Source: UBA1952 sp965246765
GTDB lineage: Bacteria; Bacteroidota; Bacteroidia; Chitinophagales; Chitinophagaceae
Assembly (NCBI GenBank): GCA_965246765.1
Contig: CBDFFJ010000005.1
Coordinates: 930,001-994,000, forward strand
Length of the DNA stretch: 64,000 nucleotides
Direction: 5' to 3'
Shown: positions 51,743-60,266 of the stretch, one piece after another
Numbering within the stretch: position 1 is the stretch's first letter
Layout: every line of letters starts with the position of its first letter
Notes under the pieces: generated by a model
Database searches by the model: none
Told to the model about the DNA's origin: nothing
The model's input: only the letters and a program-made list of their open reading frames with translations
Translations under genes and position numbers: made by a program

Positions 51743-52399
51743 CTATTTCCCCATGGCTTTATAAGCTGCATTGGAAATAATCCGGTAGTCGGGAGGCACC
51801 CGGAAGAGCGCGCTCTCCACAGGCCTGGCTTCCAGCTTCTCAGCGGCAAAGTGCATGGTAATGCCCTCATCATTGCGGTATTCAAAAGAGAGCGGAATAA
51901 ATTTGATGCCCGGAAAGCGGTCAAACAGCGTAGCGATCTCTGTGGTCCAGGCTGTTGTGTAATAAAGCGAGCAGCTTGAGCCGTCTTTATACCGGATGCT
52001 TGTTTTTCGGGAAGGCTCGCCGGCTATGGTCATGCTTCCTTCCTCATCTTTCTGCGTAAAGCCTTTGTAAGGCTGCATCTTTTCTTCCACATCCTGCGGG
52101 CGGAGCTGAATGGCATAGTTCTGTCCGGCTGCCGATTGCAACGAAAACACAGAGCCGGTGTTGCTGTTCTCAACAATCACATTCCGATATCCAGAGTTCA
52201 TGTGCAGCTCTTTGCGAATTGATGCGCCTTTTATAGTGAGCGTATAAGTGCCGGCATGCTCAGTAAAGCCTGCGTCGCCGGCCACCGGGCCGATGCTTAC
52301 AGAATATACAATGGTGCCTTCTATAAAAGATTTTTGAGCCCGCAATGGAGCGGATACCCCGCAGGCCAGCATCAGCAGCAGAAAAATTCTTTTATTCAT
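51743..52399 (-). CDS. Secreted protein, DUF4412-like
   Basis: A 218-residue exported protein (signal peptide ends PLRAQ). Features such as EGTIVYSVSIG near the start, the beta-strand alternation and EARPVESALFRVPPDYRII near the end resemble DUF4412 proteins of Bacteroidota, whose function is not known. It lies between the LRR gene (47 bases) and a type A cargo gene on the same strand. Confidence 0.65.
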   Translation of the reverse strand: MNKRIFLLLMLACGVSAPLRAQKSFIEGTIVYSVSIGPVAGDAGFTEHAGTYTLTIKGASIRKELHMNSGYRNVIVENSNTGSVFSLQSAAGQNYAIQLRPQDVEEKMQPYKGFTQKDEEGSMTIAGEPSRKTSIRYKDGSSCSLYYTTAWTTEIATLFDRFPGIKFIPLSFEYRNDEGITMHFAAEKLEARPVESALFRVPPDYRIISNAAYKAMGK

Positions 52400-52461
52400 A
52401 GGGTCGGGAACGTATAGATGCTAAAGTACGTCTTACGCCTTGCCTTGCATATGCGAAGCAT

Positions 52462-52498
52462 TATCCAAAAAGAAACAGCCTCCTGATAAGGAGGCTGC
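52462..52498 (-). terminator. Leftward intrinsic terminator
   Basis: CAGCCTCC (52476-52483) and GGAGGCTG (52490-52497) form an 8-bp stem around a 6-nt loop. On the minus strand it is followed by TTTCTTTTTGG, so it ends the cargo gene at 52518-53288. Confidence 0.8.
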
Positions 52499-52517
52499 TT
52501 ATAAAAAGAATGTATTC

Positions 52518-53288
52518 TTATTGACGGGTAAAGCGGCGGGTAGCTACAAAATGACCTTGTGCATCCATCAGGCGAAGGAAATAGATGCCGGTGGGCATAT
52601 CACTGAGGTCAATCTTGGCGCTGTTGTTTGAAGCCGGCTTGTAAATGGGCCCCATCAACTTGCCGATCAGATTATAAACTGCAATAGTCCTGACGTTGAA
52701 CTTTTCGTCAAAAATCACATTGACTGCCTCGCGCGCAGGGTTAGGATAAAGAATGATGTCATCCGCAGAATTAAAGTTCATGATGCCCGTACTTGCCTTC
52801 ATACCTATAAAGGTCAGTGTACGGCTTGTCTTACTTACAGTGTCTTGAAGTAAGACGCGGATGTAAGCCGAACTACCATTGGGCGGGTTAGTGTTGTGCA
52901 TCAAAACATGGAAGTCATGAGCCGTTCCAGTGAAGTTTACGTTGTTATAAGGATCGGATTGATACGTTATTCCGTTATTGAATACGTTGTTTGAAGCGTT
53001 ATAAATTGTGGCAGACTGGCAGATTACATTATCACATATGCCAGATCCAAGGATATCCCACCCTGGTACTGTACCCAAATTGGTACTTGCCAATTTCCAT
53101 CTCAATAATACATTGCTGGTTGAACCGCTCTTAATGCGGTTGTCTATTTCAAGAACACTGTCATTAACGCTATTGTAATAACCAAATGCAGTATCCTTAC
53201 CATTTTGGGTAACAATCTGTGCTGACACTGGCGTAGCGACGTTTAACAAGACCAAAGCAATAGAAAGCAAGCGTAGAACGTTCTTCAT
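52518..53288 (-). CDS. Small type IX secretion cargo (type A C-terminus)
   Basis: The 256-residue exported protein has a signal peptide (MKNVLRLLSIALVLLNVATPVSAQ) and a C-terminal type A sorting domain (YPNPAREAVNVIFD ... AVYNLIGKL ... SDMPTGIYFLRLM ... ATRRFTRQ). Between them lies a beta-rich region of about 150 residues without recognisable domain. It has its own terminator. Confidence 0.85.
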   Translation of the reverse strand: MKNVLRLLSIALVLLNVATPVSAQIVTQNGKDTAFGYYNSVNDSVLEIDNRIKSGSTSNVLLRWKLASTNLGTVPGWDILGSGICDNVICQSATIYNASNNVFNNGITYQSDPYNNVNFTGTAHDFHVLMHNTNPPNGSSAYIRVLLQDTVSKTSRTLTFIGMKASTGIMNFNSADDIILYPNPAREAVNVIFDEKFNVRTIAVYNLIGKLMGPIYKPASNNSAKIDLSDMPTGIYFLRLMDAQGHFVATRRFTRQ

Positions 53289-53447
53289 AGGACAAAATTC
53301 ACCTTAATAGTAGGGCAAGGTATCTAATATTGCCAAAGGTTCCAAACATTGTGCCTGCCGGCCCGGTTTTTAGCAAAACCTTTGTGAAAGGGCGGTATCA
53401 GGCTGTCCTGAACTATATCCTCAGACACATTACATCATCATTCCATA

Positions 53448-55124
53448 ATGCAACGGTTTAAACGTTATAAGCTCCTCATTGCCAGTGCAGTCGTAATAGC
53501 AATTGCCGGCTTTTTCATACAAGGCAAAGAAGAAAGCGGGTATTTTGAAGTATCCAAAAACCTGGATATTTATGCCACGCTCTTCAAAGAGCTCAATACC
53601 TATTATGTTGATCCTATTGAGCCCGGCAAACTAACCAAAGCCGGCATAGATGCTATGCTGGACGATCTGGATCCTTACACCAACTATATTACCGAAAGCG
53701 ATATAGAAGACTACGAGTTTCAGACTACCGGCAAATACGGCGGCATTGGCGCTACCATGCGCCGCAACTCAGACAACATTTATATAGGCGATGTATATGA
53801 GAACAGCCCTGCGCAAAAAGCAGGTCTTCATCCCGGCGACCTCGTAATAACTATTGACGGACAGGCCGTGAAAGGAAAAAGCGTAGATGACATCAGCTCG
53901 CTGCTCAAAGGCTCTCCCGGTACTCAGGTCACTATCCGCGTCAAAGACGCGCTCAGCACTACCGAAGAAACAAGAATGGTGACGCGCGGCGAAATAGAGC
54001 TCTCGTCCGTGCCCTTTGCAGGCCTTGTAGGCCCCGCCAAGGATATAGCTTTCGTGCGGCTCACCCAATTCACGCCTTCCTGCGGCCGCCTGGTGCGCAA
54101 CGCGCTGGACAGCCTCAGGACTGCAAAGCCGGAGCTGAAAGGCGTCGTCCTTGACCTGCGCAATAATCCCGGCGGCCTGCTGGACGAAGCAGTAAATATC
54201 TGCAACATCTTCACCGACCGCGACCAGCTCGTAGTAAGCACAAAAGGCAAAATGCAGGAATGGGACAAAGATTTTAAAACCAGCGGTTCAGCCTGGGATT
54301 TGAAGATTCCGCTTACTGTGCTGGTAAATCATTCCTCGGCGTCCGCTTCAGAAATAGTGGCCGGCACCATGCAGGACCTGGATCGCGGCGTCATTATCGG
54401 CGAGCGTTCTTACGGCAAAGGGTTGGTGCAGACCACCCGGCCTCTGGGCTTTAACGCGCGGCTCAAGCTCACCACGGCACGCTACTATACGCCAAGCGGC
54501 CGCTGCATACAGGCACTTGATTACGCACACCGAAATCCGGACGGCAGCGTAGGACGCGTACCTGACTCACTGAAGAAAATGTATAAAACCAAAGGCGGCC
54601 GTACTGTACTGAGCGGCGGCGGTGTTGATCCGGACGTGGAGGTGAAAAACCCGGCGGTCAGCAAAATTGCCATTGCGCTTTACGCGAAGAATTTCCTGTT
54701 TGACTATGCCACCCAATACGTGCGCAAGCATCCTAAGCTGGAGGATGCCACAGCGTTTAGCCTGAATGCAGCCGAATGGGGTGAGTTTGCAAAATGGCTG
54801 GAAAGTAAAGATTACGCTTACAAGACCGCCACCGAAGAAGCGCTGGATTCCCTGCAGCAAATCGCGATGAGAGAGAAATACTATGATGCGGCTAAGCCGG
54901 AGTTTGCCGGCCTGCGCGCAAAGGTCGGCCACGACAAAAAGCAGGATCTTCAGAAGAACCAGGCGGAGGTGAAGGATGTGCTGGAGAGCGAGATTATTTC
55001 CCGCTACTACTTTCAGCGTGGCCGGATAGCGCACAGCCTGCGCAACGACGAGGAGCTGGCAAAAGCGATCTCCATACTCACAGCGCCCACGCAATACAGC
55101 GCATTGCTTCAGACGAAGAAGTAG
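53448..55124 (+). CDS. S41 family C-terminal processing peptidase
   Basis: The 558-residue protein is probably anchored in the inner membrane by an N-terminal hydrophobic segment (LLIASAVVIAIAGFF). A PDZ domain (about residues 85-175, GGIGATMRRNSDNIYIGDVY) is followed by the protease core with the catalytic Ser in NHSSASASEIVAG and the Lys in GERSYGKGLVQT. The long C-terminal helical region (400-558) contains NAAEWGEFAKWL. It trims the C-termini of periplasmic or exported proteins. Its neighbour batB follows after 112 bases and has its own promoter. Confidence 0.9.
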   Translation: MQRFKRYKLLIASAVVIAIAGFFIQGKEESGYFEVSKNLDIYATLFKELNTYYVDPIEPGKLTKAGIDAMLDDLDPYTNYITESDIEDYEFQTTGKYGGIGATMRRNSDNIYIGDVYENSPAQKAGLHPGDLVITIDGQAVKGKSVDDISSLLKGSPGTQVTIRVKDALSTTEETRMVTRGEIELSSVPFAGLVGPAKDIAFVRLTQFTPSCGRLVRNALDSLRTAKPELKGVVLDLRNNPGGLLDEAVNICNIFTDRDQLVVSTKGKMQEWDKDFKTSGSAWDLKIPLTVLVNHSSASASEIVAGTMQDLDRGVIIGERSYGKGLVQTTRPLGFNARLKLTTARYYTPSGRCIQALDYAHRNPDGSVGRVPDSLKKMYKTKGGRTVLSGGGVDPDVEVKNPAVSKIAIALYAKNFLFDYATQYVRKHPKLEDATAFSLNAAEWGEFAKWLESKDYAYKTATEEALDSLQQIAMREKYYDAAKPEFAGLRAKVGHDKKQDLQKNQAEVKDVLESEIISRYYFQRGRIAHSLRNDEELAKAISILTAPTQYSALLQTKK

Positions 55125-55183
55125 CGACGTGGCAGACTATCATCTGCCCGCTGTTAAAAAGATTTCAAAAGACCGGGGGAGAT

Positions 55184-55213
55184 TTTGATAAGCGGGCCGG
55201 CCCGCTACATTTG
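55184..55213 (+). promoter_or_regulatory. Promoter of the batBC operon
   Basis: TTTG (55184-55187) and TACATTTG (55206-55213) are 18 bases apart, a full match to the Bacteroidota housekeeping promoter. Transcription would start near 55217, 20 bases before batB. The spacer is itself a GC-rich palindrome (GCGGGCCGGCCCGC, 55192-55205). Confidence 0.8.
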
Positions 55214-55236
55214 CAGGCACTCTGTGCGCAGCATCC

Positions 55237-56247
55237 ATGATTCGCTTTCAGCATCCCGAATATCTCCTGTGGCTCGTTACCGTGCCGCTACTGATCGTGC
55301 TGTTTATCCTGCTGCTGCTTTGGCGCCGTCGCGTGCTGAAGGCGTTTGGCGATCCGCAGCTGACTGCTGCGCAGCTGGTAGGTAAGATCCCGGGCCGCGT
55401 CACGCTAAAGGCTATCCTCGTAATCCTTGCGCTCTCCATCGCCATCGCAGGCGCGGCAAATCTGCAGGGTGGCGGGCATCCCGAGCAAGTGCAGCGTAGT
55501 GGCGTGGATGTAATGATAGCCCTGGACGTAAGCAAAAGCATGCTTGCCCAAGACCTGCAGCCTAACCGCCTGACGCGCGCCAAACAGTTTGTGGAGCGTA
55601 TTCTGGATAAGCTTCACAACGACCGCGTAGGCCTCATCATCTTTGCCGGCCGGGCCTACCTGCAGGTACCGCTAACGGTTGACTATTCGTCCATGCGGCT
55701 CATGCTGCAAAATGTGCGGCCCGCCCTTGTGCCGACGCAAGGCACCGTGATAGGCGATGCCATCGCGCTCGGCATGAAATCCTTCTCGCAGAAGGAGCGT
55801 AAGCACAAAGCCATGATTATTCTTTCCGACGGAGAAGATCATGATGAAAAGGCAGGCGTAAAAGCAGCCGATGCAGCGGAAGAAGGCGTGATCATTCACA
55901 CGATCGGAATCGGTTCGCTGCAGGGTGCGCCCCTGTTTGATGAAGATACGAAAGCCCCAAAGTTGGACGAAGGCGGCCAGCAGGTGATCTCAAAGCTGAA
56001 CGAAGAGGAGCTGAAAAGCCTCGCAGAAAAAGGCCACGGGAGCTATGCCCTGCTCGGAAATGCTGAAGAAGCGGCGAGCCGTCTTTCAGAAGCTATAGAT
56101 GGCATGGAAGGCCGCAGCATGGGCTCTGTCTCTTACGTGGATTTTGATTCCTACTATCAATTCTTCCTGCTGCCGGCACTGCTGCTGCTGATCGTTGAGC
56201 GGCTCATACCCGGCGCCAAACCCGTACGCACATGGAAGCCCGCATGA
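55237..56247 (+). CDS. batB: VWA domain protein BatB
   Basis: A 336-residue membrane protein with helices near residues 10-30 and at the C-terminus, and a VWA domain (about 90-290). The metal-ion site is DVSKSM (DxSxS) with the later Thr and Asp (GTVIGDAIA and SDGEDHD). The Bat (aerotolerance) proteins of Bacteroidota form an envelope complex linked to oxidative stress; BatB is paired here with BatC. The stop overlaps the batC start (ATGA). batA and batD are not adjacent. Confidence 0.88.
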   Translation: MIRFQHPEYLLWLVTVPLLIVLFILLLLWRRRVLKAFGDPQLTAAQLVGKIPGRVTLKAILVILALSIAIAGAANLQGGGHPEQVQRSGVDVMIALDVSKSMLAQDLQPNRLTRAKQFVERILDKLHNDRVGLIIFAGRAYLQVPLTVDYSSMRLMLQNVRPALVPTQGTVIGDAIALGMKSFSQKERKHKAMIILSDGEDHDEKAGVKAADAAEEGVIIHTIGIGSLQGAPLFDEDTKAPKLDEGGQQVISKLNEEELKSLAEKGHGSYALLGNAEEAASRLSEAIDGMEGRSMGSVSYVDFDSYYQFFLLPALLLLIVERLIPGAKPVRTWKPA

Positions 56248-56957
56248 GTCGCACAATCTTCATTCTGACCATGCTTTGCTTTGCGTGTCTGCGTACACAT
56301 GCGCAGGAGCGCCTCGTGCGCCGCGGCAACGAGCTATACATGCAGCAGAAGTATGCCGATGCCGCGAAGGCTTATCAGGAAGCCTTGCAAAAGCAGCCAA
56401 CGTTTACACCCGGAACTTTTAATCTCGGCAATGCGCTCGTGCAGCAAAAGCAGTATGACGCCGCGCGAAAGGTGATGAGCAACGTCGCGAAAACCACCAA
56501 AGATCCTCTGGTGCAGAGCGGAGCGAGTTACAATGTCGGCAACACATACATGAGCGAGCAGCAATGGCAGCAGGCTGTAGATGCCTACAAGACTTCATTG
56601 CGAAAAAACCCTCAGGACGCTGACGCTAAATACAACCTCTCTTATGCCCTTGCGAAAATGAGGCAGCAGCAACAGCAAGGTGGCGGCGGGAATGACAAAC
56701 AGGATAGCAAAGACAATAAGGAAGGCAAAGACCAACAGCAAAAGGACAAGCAGGATAAGAAAGGCAAGCAGCAGCAACAGCAGAGCGAAGGCGAGAACGA
56801 GCAGCACCAGCAGCAACGCCCGCAACCGCAGCAAAGCAAAATATCAGAGCAGCAGGCAGACAATCTTCTAAAGGCGCTGCAGCAGGATGAGCGGAAGGTG
56901 CAAGACAAAATGCAGCAAGGCAAAGCAATGCCTGTGAAGCTGGAAAAAGACTGGTGA
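56244..56957 (+). CDS. batC: TPR protein BatC
   Basis: The 237-residue exported protein has a signal peptide (MSRTIFILTMLCFACLRTHAQ) and three to four TPR units (GNELYMQQKYADAAKAYQEAL, GNALVQQKQYDAARKVM, GNTYMSEQQWQQAVDAYKTSL). It ends in a long Gln/Lys/Asp-rich low-complexity tail (about residues 145-215). Start at 56244 is by ATGA overlap with batB; the frame opens four codons earlier without a signal peptide. Confidence 0.88.
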   Translation: MSRTIFILTMLCFACLRTHAQERLVRRGNELYMQQKYADAAKAYQEALQKQPTFTPGTFNLGNALVQQKQYDAARKVMSNVAKTTKDPLVQSGASYNVGNTYMSEQQWQQAVDAYKTSLRKNPQDADAKYNLSYALAKMRQQQQQGGGGNDKQDSKDNKEGKDQQQKDKQDKKGKQQQQQSEGENEQHQQQRPQPQQSKISEQQADNLLKALQQDERKVQDKMQQGKAMPVKLEKDW

Positions 56958-57063
56958 GCTCAACAGCTTTATTGGCTGCAAACGTGGTCAGGATTTTCAG
57001 GATTGCATCACCCGGACTCTGTCCACATTTTCTCCACAACAAAGAAAATTTCTCAAGAAAATT

Positions 57064-57094
57064 TTTGCGCGTGAAGAAATGCAGGCTATGTTTG
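57064..57094 (+). promoter_or_regulatory. Promoter of candidate small RNA 2
   Basis: TTTG (57064-57067) and TATGTTTG (57087-57094) with a 19-base spacer fully match the Bacteroidota housekeeping promoter. Transcription would start near 57098-57101. An A/T-rich tract upstream (GAAAATTTCTCAAGAAAATT) may act as an UP element. Confidence 0.8.
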
Positions 57095-57097
57095 TGG

Positions 57098-57168
57098 TAG
57101 GGATTGTGCTTACTAACCCATCCTTATAAAAGTCCGGCAGCTCACAACTCTGCCGGGCTTTTTCTTTT
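57098..57168 (+). ncRNA. Candidate small RNA 2 (about 70 nt)
   Basis: From the predicted start to the end of the terminator there is no open reading frame of note. CTTACTAACCCAT at 57109-57121 is the perfect complement of 45651-45663 in candidate RNA 1. TCACAACT at 57142-57149, the loop of the terminator hairpin, is the complement of 45638-45645. The two segments have the order needed to pair with RNA 1 in one antiparallel complex. Expression and pairing are predictions. Confidence 0.6.
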
Positions 57169-57169
57169 T
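57131..57169 (+). terminator. Intrinsic terminator of candidate small RNA 2
   Basis: AGTCCGGCAG (57131-57140) and CTGCCGGGCT (57150-57159) form a 10-bp stem with one G-T pair and a 9-nt loop, followed by TTTTCTTTTT. It could also end read-through from batC. Confidence 0.85.
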
Positions 57170-57298
57170 AGTCTGTATTGCTTTACAGGCGCGGCTTTAA
57201 GCCATCAGGCCATTGAGCGTTTTTCCTGAAGCGATCACACAGCGACACAAAATTTTTCGCACGGCCTGCATGCGGATGCGCAGGATTTTTTTAGCGCG

Positions 57299-59083
57299 TT
57301 ATGCAGTCGCATGCTCTGTCTGATGCCTATAGAGCTTTGCGTAGCGACCGTTCAATTGCATCAGCTTTTCGTGCGTGCCTTGCTCTGCGACAATGCCATC
57401 TTCAAGAACTATGATCTGGTCAAAAGTCCATGAGCTGAAGATTCGGTGTGTGATCACGATCGTCGTTCGGTCGCGCAGGTATTCGCGCAGGTTGCTGAGT
57501 ATCGTTTGTTCGGTGCGCGTATCAACTGCAGACAGGCACTCGTCCAAAAGCAGGATTCTGCTCTTTTTTAGAATGGCGCGCGCCAGCACCAGGCGTTGCT
57601 TCTGCCCGCCGCTCAGCATTACGCCCCGTTCGCCAATCATTGTCTGGAATCCTTTCTCAAGTCCCTCAATGTCTTTCTCAAGGTCCGCCATTCGTGCCGC
57701 GGATAAGACTTCTCCTTCGCTGGCATCGTCGCGCCCGAAGCGGATGTTGTTGTAAACGGTATCAGAAAACAGGTATGGCTCCTGCGGCGCATATCCAATG
57801 CCGCGGCGAAGCGCCTGCACATCATAGCTCTGAACCGGAATGTCGTCAACAAGCACCTCTCCCTCGCTTGCATCGTACATACGCAGCAGCAGATGCGCAA
57901 GAGTGCTTTTGCCGGAGCCCGTCTTACCGATGATCGCCACTTTCTGCCCGCGCGCTACATGCAGGTTAAATTTCCGGAGCGCCGTAATGCCGGTATGCGG
58001 GTAGGTAAACGTCACGTCACGGAAGTCAATGCCGCCTTTTATTTCTGAAGCAACAGAACCGGCGGCCGAAAGAATTTGCGGCCTGGTGTGCAGAAACTCG
58101 TCAATGCGCTGCTGCGAAACGCCTGCGCGCTGCATGGTGCTTGCTACCATGCCGAGCGAGGAGATCGGAAACATCAGGAGGTTGATGTAGATCACAAACT
58201 CGGCAATGTTTCCGGCCGTTGCCGTGCCCTGCATCACAAAGTATCCGCCTATCAGGATTGTAGCCAGTGTGCTCAGCCCTACAAAAAAGCTCATCGTAGG
58301 GAAGTAGATGCTCTCCGTGAGCGAGAGATTCACTGCGCTCTTACGGTACTGCTCTGAGGTGGCATTGAAGTGGCCAAGCATATTCGCTTCCTGCGCAAAG
58401 GATTTTATCACGCGGATGCCGGAATAGGATTCCTGTGCAGTAGTGGTGAGCTGCGACAGCTGCGCCTGAATCCGCTCGCTTTTACGGTGGATGATTTTGT
58501 TGACGTAAAAAATGCACAGCGCCAGCAGCGGCATCGGTATCATCACGCATAGAGTCAGCGTGGCATTTACGCGTGCCATGCCCCAGATGCACATGGTAGC
58601 GAGCACGGCGAGGTTGATGGCATACATGATAGCCGGGCCGGTGTACTGCCGCACGCGGCTCACATCTTCCGAAATCCGATTCATCAGGTCGCCGGTAAAA
58701 TGCGTCTTGTAGAACTGCGTGTGCAGCTCCTGGTAATGCCGGTAAATCTCCGCCTTTTGATCATACTCAATGTGGCGGCTCATCACAATAATCGTCTGCC
58801 GCATCATGAACATGAACACGCCGCGCAGCACCGCCAGGCCAAGGATAAGCAGGGCATTCCAAAGCACGAGCGAGTAAATATAGTGCTCCATTTCCCGGCT
58901 TAGCCCGCTGCCCGACATCAGCTGGTAAGAGCTGATGTTTTCCACCACACCGTCTAAGGTGCGCCGCACGATAACAGGCGGTAACACTGCGAAAAGATTG
59001 GAGATGCTGACAAACAGTATTCCGAGCAACAGGCGCCCGCTGTACCGGACAAAATACTTCCTCAGCGAATTGAGATGCTTCAT
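57299..59083 (-). CDS. ABC exporter half-transporter
   Basis: A 594-residue fused permease-ATPase with six hydrophobic helices in the first 330 residues. The ATPase domain has Walker A GKTGSGKST, signature LSGGQKQR, Walker B ILLLDECLSAVD (Cys in place of the common Ala) and the switch segment ITHRIFS. The substrate cannot be told; lipids or drugs are typical. The DMT transporter gene lies 33 bases upstream on the same strand and may share the transcript. Confidence 0.9.
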   Translation of the reverse strand: MKHLNSLRKYFVRYSGRLLLGILFVSISNLFAVLPPVIVRRTLDGVVENISSYQLMSGSGLSREMEHYIYSLVLWNALLILGLAVLRGVFMFMMRQTIIVMSRHIEYDQKAEIYRHYQELHTQFYKTHFTGDLMNRISEDVSRVRQYTGPAIMYAINLAVLATMCIWGMARVNATLTLCVMIPMPLLALCIFYVNKIIHRKSERIQAQLSQLTTTAQESYSGIRVIKSFAQEANMLGHFNATSEQYRKSAVNLSLTESIYFPTMSFFVGLSTLATILIGGYFVMQGTATAGNIAEFVIYINLLMFPISSLGMVASTMQRAGVSQQRIDEFLHTRPQILSAAGSVASEIKGGIDFRDVTFTYPHTGITALRKFNLHVARGQKVAIIGKTGSGKSTLAHLLLRMYDASEGEVLVDDIPVQSYDVQALRRGIGYAPQEPYLFSDTVYNNIRFGRDDASEGEVLSAARMADLEKDIEGLEKGFQTMIGERGVMLSGGQKQRLVLARAILKKSRILLLDECLSAVDTRTEQTILSNLREYLRDRTTIVITHRIFSSWTFDQIIVLEDGIVAEQGTHEKLMQLNGRYAKLYRHQTEHATA

Positions 59084-59116
59084 CGTTGCCGAAGTTAGGC
59101 AAGCGCCATGGGAGCA

Positions 59117-60043
59117 TTACCGCTGCGGCAGCTTCCCGTTTTTAAAAACGCCTGCGCCGAAGTTCACGAGATAAACACCGGAGAAAATGAGCGCCGCCGC
59201 CGCCGCTTTTGCCCAGCCAATCCCCTCGTTGAGGAAGAGTACGGAAATGATGGCGGCAAAAAACGGCTGCAGGTAGATGTATGCCCCGGCAGTGGACGGC
59301 GGCAGCACACGCAGCGCGTAGATATTCCACAGGTAAGTAAAGAAGGTACAGCAGACGACGATGAACGCGACCGCAGCAAAATCGCCGCCCTCAAACCGCG
59401 ACCAGTCAATCTCCGCAACCTGCCCCCAGCCGAAAGGCAGCACAAACAGCAGCCCGAAGAGAAACACCCAGCGCACGACAATCACCGGGCGATAGCGCGC
59501 CATCAGCGGCTTGATAATGACGAGGTAGATGGCGTAGAAGGCGGCATTGACCAGGATGGATATATCGCCTTGCAATGCTGTAGGCGTCGCCTTTAATTCC
59601 TTGCCGGAAAGCATCAGGAGCGAGGCGCCCCCGATCCCAAGCGCAAGCCCGAGCGCCTTCTCCCACGATAAGCCGGCCTTTAGCACTGCTGCCGCGATAA
59701 TCGTAATCAGCAGCGGTGTGCTCATCATTATCAGCGAGGCGTGGATCGGCATCGTCAGGTTCAGACCATAGAAGAAGAGCATCTGGTTCAACGCGATGCC
59801 GAAGAGGCCGCCGAGGACGAGAATTTTCCAGTCCTTCCGGTCAATCTTCGTGCGGTATGCCGGGCCAGCCGCGACCGTCAGCCAAAAAAGGGCGGTCACC
59901 ACTGCCACGCGGATGAGGATGAAGCCCAATGGCTGGATGAGCCGCGGCATCACCGTCTTGGCGATTGTAAAACCTGCGCCGTAAAAAAGGTTTGCGCCGA
60001 GGAGGGCAAGGTGGGCTTTAAGGGTAGAATTGCCTTCAGACAT
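59117..60043 (-). CDS. DMT (EamA) family transporter
   Basis: The 308-residue inner-membrane protein has ten hydrophobic helices arranged as two EamA repeats (first from ANLFYGAGFTIAK, second from NAAFYAIYLVIIKPLM). Members export amino acids or metabolites. The chosen ATG at 60043 (MSEGNSTLKAHLALLGAN) fits the family start; the frame also contains an ATG 17 codons upstream. Substrate unknown. Confidence 0.87.
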   Translation of the reverse strand: MSEGNSTLKAHLALLGANLFYGAGFTIAKTVMPRLIQPLGFILIRVAVVTALFWLTVAAGPAYRTKIDRKDWKILVLGGLFGIALNQMLFFYGLNLTMPIHASLIMMSTPLLITIIAAAVLKAGLSWEKALGLALGIGGASLLMLSGKELKATPTALQGDISILVNAAFYAIYLVIIKPLMARYRPVIVVRWVFLFGLLFVLPFGWGQVAEIDWSRFEGGDFAAVAFIVVCCTFFTYLWNIYALRVLPPSTAGAYIYLQPFFAAIISVLFLNEGIGWAKAAAAALIFSGVYLVNFGAGVFKNGKLPQR

Positions 60044-60266
60044 CTGCGGCGGTAAAGGTCGGACGTAGCCAGCGCAAAGGAAATAAATAATCAATTTGAA
60101 TGATTGGCAGCGAAAAACAGATTGTACATTATGAATAGCCGTAGCCGCTGGCTATTTTTGCAGCACTTTAAAAAAGCAGCCGCATTGCTGCATATATGCC
60201 TGGTTTTGCAGCAAATCGGAATAACAATCTATCCCTTAGCGCTGCCACTTCTATTTCCCGTTGTGT

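Larger units (their letters stand above)
56958..57298. other. Intergenic region with a short transcription unit
   Basis: Between batC and the leftward ABC exporter gene lie 341 bases. An A/T-rich stretch (57040-57066) leads into a strong promoter and a short unit of about 70 nt ending in an intrinsic terminator at 57131-57169. No protein gene is seen; no terminator for the leftward exporter gene is obvious in 57170-57298. Confidence 0.7.
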
